The notes below the pieces were generated by a model. That model worked only from the letters and a program-made list of their open reading frames with translations. It was not told the origin of the DNA and searched no databases. Shown here piece after piece: positions 6,276-7,847 of a stretch of DNA of 7,847 bases (position 1 is its first letter; each line of letters opens with the position of its first letter). Source of the stretch: Candidatus Latescibacteria bacterium 4484_181 (GTDB lineage Bacteria; Latescibacterota; MVCY01); the NCBI GenBank assembly GCA_002049985.1, contig MVCY01000098.1:1-7847 (forward strand). The letters are read 5' to 3'. A program made the position numbers and the translations under genes.

Positions 6276-7030
6276 AGCCTGCCCTTCTCCATTAACTTTC
6301 TCACCTTTTGCAAATCCTCCTGGGTATCCACTCCAATTGACCGGCAGTCGGTCAGCACCACAGCTATTCGGAAACCGTTTTCCAATACCCGAAGTTGCTC
6401 CAGCTTTTCCAACTTCTCCAGCGGGGTTTGCTCCATCTGGGCCAACCTCTGGAGAAAGTCCGGCCGGTAAACATAGAGACCTATGTGTTGGAGAAAGTAA
6501 AAGTCTTGTGATTTAGCAGAACCTCTGTCTCGTACGAAAGGAACAGGAGAGCGCGAAAAATAGAGGGCAAATCCCCTCAGGTCCACTACTACCTTAACTA
6601 CATTGGGGTCGTTCAATTCCTCAATGGAAGTACTCTTTCTTGCTATGGTGCTCATAGGGACATTTCTGTTTTCTATGAGAGGTCCGATAGCCTGGTCGAT
6701 CATCTTCGGGTCGATCAGAGGTTCGTCGCCCTGGACATTAACCACAAGGTTGGCTTTGAGCATCCTGGCGGCTTCGGCCACTCGGTCGGTGCCGGTTCTG
6801 TGGGCAGGGGAGGTGAGTATAGCTTTACCGCCGAATCGATCTACCGCCTCTACAATCCTGCGGTCGTCGGTAGCCACCCAGACCTCTGAGACCCTCTGTG
6901 CCCTCTCTGTTCTCTCGTAGACATGCTGAATTAGGGGTTTCCCCCCAATTTCTAACAGAGGCTTACCGGGCAGTCTGGTGGAGCCGTAACGGGAGGGTAT
7001 GATAGCGACGACCTTCAAAGAAGCTTTCAC
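6272..7030 (-). CDS. kdsB: CMP-KDO synthetase (3-deoxy-manno-octulosonate cytidylyltransferase)
   Basis: KdsB activates KDO with CTP to CMP-KDO, the donor for lipid A glycosylation; it is cytoplasmic. Motifs are IIPSRYGSTRLPGKPL near the N-terminus, WVATDD, HRTGTDRVAEAA, VNVQGDEPLID (about residue 97-107), YFSRSPVPF, HIGLYVYRPDFL, LEKLEQLRVLENG and SIGVDTQEDL. From the GTG at 7030 the protein has 252 residues, close to the family's 248 or so, and nothing is missing. This GTG is preceded by GAGGTAA at a good distance. A TTG at 7018 would start exactly at the family's usual LKVVAIIP. An upstream ATG at 7090 lies in repeat DNA and has no support. The stop overlaps the pyrG start as ATGA. Confidence 0.96.
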   Translation of the reverse strand: MKASLKVVAIIPSRYGSTRLPGKPLLEIGGKPLIQHVYERTERAQRVSEVWVATDDRRIVEAVDRFGGKAILTSPAHRTGTDRVAEAARMLKANLVVNVQGDEPLIDPKMIDQAIGPLIENRNVPMSTIARKSTSIEELNDPNVVKVVVDLRGFALYFSRSPVPFVRDRGSAKSQDFYFLQHIGLYVYRPDFLQRLAQMEQTPLEKLEKLEQLRVLENGFRIAVVLTDCRSIGVDTQEDLQKVRKLMEKGRL

Positions 7031-7038
7031 CCTTAATA

Positions 7039-7045
7039 TTACCTC
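7039..7045 (-). promoter_or_regulatory. Ribosome binding site favouring the kdsB GTG start
   Basis: GAGGTAA on the minus strand ends eight bases before GTG 7030. A weaker AGGGTGA further down could serve the TTG at 7018. The choice changes the protein by four residues only. Confidence 0.55.
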
Positions 7046-7086
7046 AAAGGTGAGGCATAAAGACAGCCTTTGGTAGAGTGAAGTGC

Positions 7087-7170
7087 TCAACCAGTCGACC
7101 GGTCACTCGGTCAACCAGTCCCTAAGAAACCGAGATTACCGATTAAGTAATTGACCGGTAGACCAATTGA
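7087..7170. repeat. Degenerate GACCGGT/CAACCAGTC repeat cluster between gatC and kdsB
   Basis: TCAACCAGTC occurs twice (7087-7096 and 7111-7120, a 24-base period). The block also has the palindrome GACCGGTC (7097-7104), CGGTCAACC, and further TTGACCGGTAGACCAATTGAC at 7151-7171. The whole spacer is built from variants of a short GGTCAA/GACCGG unit. It resembles the decaying intergenic simple repeats found in some bacterial genomes. No T-run terminator or clear promoter is visible in it. Confidence 0.6.
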
Positions 7171-7171
7171 C

Positions 7172-7459
7172 TTATTCTATTACCTTTGGGACTTTAAAGT
7201 AACCCATCCACTGGTCAGGAGCATTTGCCAGTGCCTCCTGCTGGCTCAGCGATGGGGCGACCTTGTCCTCTCGGAAGATATTCTTCAAAGGCAGCACATG
7301 GGAGGTGGGCGGAACATCGGTTGTGTCAAGCTCTTTCAACTTGGCGAAGTAGTCCAGAATCCGGTTCAATTGGGCGATAAGTCTCTTTTTCTCTTCAGCA
7401 GAGAATTCCAATTTCGCCAGTGCGACCACATTTTCCACATCCTCTTCGGTAACAGGCAT
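7172..7459 (-). CDS. gatC: Asp/Glu-tRNA amidotransferase subunit C
   Basis: GatC is the small wrapping subunit that stabilises the GatA-GatB interface. The 95-residue product is typical in length and pattern: VTEEDVENVVALAKLEFS at the start, AQLNRILDYFAKLKELDTTD in the middle, PTSHVLPLKNIFREDKVAPS, and the end QEALANAPDQWMGYFKVPKV. The ATG at 7459 is chosen over an earlier in-frame ATG at 7534 because the family match begins here and GGGGGTG lies just upstream. It starts 22 bases after the stop of the preceding gene, so both are probably co-transcribed. Unusually, gatA and gatB do not follow directly: kdsB-pyrG-kdsA-kdsD intervene. No damage is seen. Confidence 0.95.
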   Translation of the reverse strand: MPVTEEDVENVVALAKLEFSAEEKKRLIAQLNRILDYFAKLKELDTTDVPPTSHVLPLKNIFREDKVAPSLSQQEALANAPDQWMGYFKVPKVIE

Positions 7460-7481
7460 AGAGCACCCCCATTGTTTTCTG

Positions 7482-7847
7482 TTACAGTGAGGTTTCAGAA
7501 CCCTGGAAGTAGTCAAACATAGAGGTCCGGACATCTTCTAATGCCTCTAATGTATCTACAAGGTTTAGCTTGAAATTCAATCTCTCAGCCAGCAATTCCA
7601 ACTGCATGAAGACCTCTTCTCTCCTGACCCAGACTTCCTCAGGTATGAGGCCTACAGTCTCGACCGCTTTCAAGAACTGGTCTAAAAAACCCACGGGGAA
7701 GCTGCTGGGCTCTAAAAAACCCACGGGGAAGCTGCTGGGCTCGGCCATGTAGCTATTTAAGACGAGGTATGAATGGTGGTCTACCCACAGCCAGATGTGG
7801 GGATAATAGGGCCTGCTCCTAGGGCTATCCTTCACGCCCATAGGGGA
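7482..7847 (-). CDS. Unrecognised protein, partial at its N-terminus
   Basis: The frame is open to the window edge (an ATG exists at 7841, but codons upstream are also open) and ends at TAA 7484-7482, 22 bases before gatC. I do not recognise the family with confidence. The visible part begins RPYYPHIWLWVDHHSYLVL, looking like a beta-strand pair. A duplicated PSSFPVGFLE segment follows, then an amphipathic stretch, FLKAVETVGLIPEEVWVRRE, and LELLAERLNFKLNLVDTLEA, and an acidic C-terminus. The alternation of strand and helix suggests a small alpha/beta domain, perhaps the C-terminal part of a larger protein. There are no membrane segments and no cysteine motif. Close spacing to gatC suggests a shared transcript, but that says little about function. 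Confidence 0.6.
   Translation of the reverse strand, partial: SPMGVKDSPRSRPYYPHIWLWVDHHSYLVLNSYMAEPSSFPVGFLEPSSFPVGFLDQFLKAVETVGLIPEEVWVRREEVFMQLELLAERLNFKLNLVDTLEALEDVRTSMFDYFQGSETSL
7681..7740. repeat. Perfect 30-bp tandem duplication inside a gene
   Basis: Bases 7681-7710 and 7711-7740 are identical. Because 30 is a multiple of three, the frame is kept and the protein carries PSSFPVGFLE twice in a row. The absence of any difference between copies points to a recent event or an assembly duplication. Confidence 0.95.

Noticed and set aside
5715..6470. 251-codon plus-strand frame opposite pyrG and kdsB
   Set aside because: It runs across two real genes on the other strand and is explained as their mirror frame.
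7031..7090. Longer kdsB start at ATG 7090
   Set aside because: It would add 20 residues unlike the family, begins within the repeat block and lacks a good ribosome binding site.
7460..7534. Longer gatC start at ATG 7534
   Set aside because: It would overlap the preceding gene and add 25 residues without family support; ATG 7459 has GGGGGTG just upstream.
7681..7740. CRISPR-like repeats
   Set aside because: There are only two copies with no spacer between them, inside a reading frame.

Overview
This window carries a run of genes that all lie on the minus strand. It comes from a Gram-negative-type bacterium that makes KDO (the inner-core sugar of lipopolysaccharide) and charges Gln-tRNA and/or Asn-tRNA by the GatCAB amidotransferase route. 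No rRNA or other taxonomic marker is present. The CTP synthase belongs to an unusual branch of its family (GGVISGVGKG instead of GGVVSSLGKG). Together with an intermediate GC content and a metagenome-like mix of genes, this suggests an uncultured bacterial phylum. That taxonomic guess is inference only.

Reading in the direction of transcription, from the right end to the left: a partial, unrecognised protein gene carrying a perfect 30-bp in-frame tandem duplication (7482-7847); gatC (7172-7459); a 141-base spacer full of degenerate repeats; then a tight overlapping set kdsB, pyrG, kdsA, kdsD (7030 to 3336). After that comes about 830 bases without a convincing gene (2504-3335), then gatA (2503-1359) and gatB (from 1358, running off the left edge with its last few tens of codons missing).

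The kds-pyrG block is a logical CMP-KDO unit. KdsD makes arabinose 5-phosphate, KdsA condenses it with PEP to KDO 8-phosphate, PyrG supplies CTP and KdsB activates KDO with CTP. The KDO 8-phosphate phosphatase KdsC, often encoded next, is not visible; its usual place is the orphan stretch. The gat genes are split: gatC lies ahead of the KDO block and gatAB behind it.

The most striking property is damage. Three of the seven recognisable genes lack internal blocks that their families conserve. gatA has two gaps, one of them frameshifting. pyrG has an internal gap, and the end of its glutaminase domain is lost with a frame change. kdsD has lost most of its CBS pair. The neighbours gatB, gatC, kdsA and kdsB look full length. 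Either the locus is decaying by deletion, or the sequence is an assembly or consensus with collapsed segments. The sequence alone cannot decide. I found no CRISPR array, IS element, complete tRNA or phage gene, and no clear new biological system.
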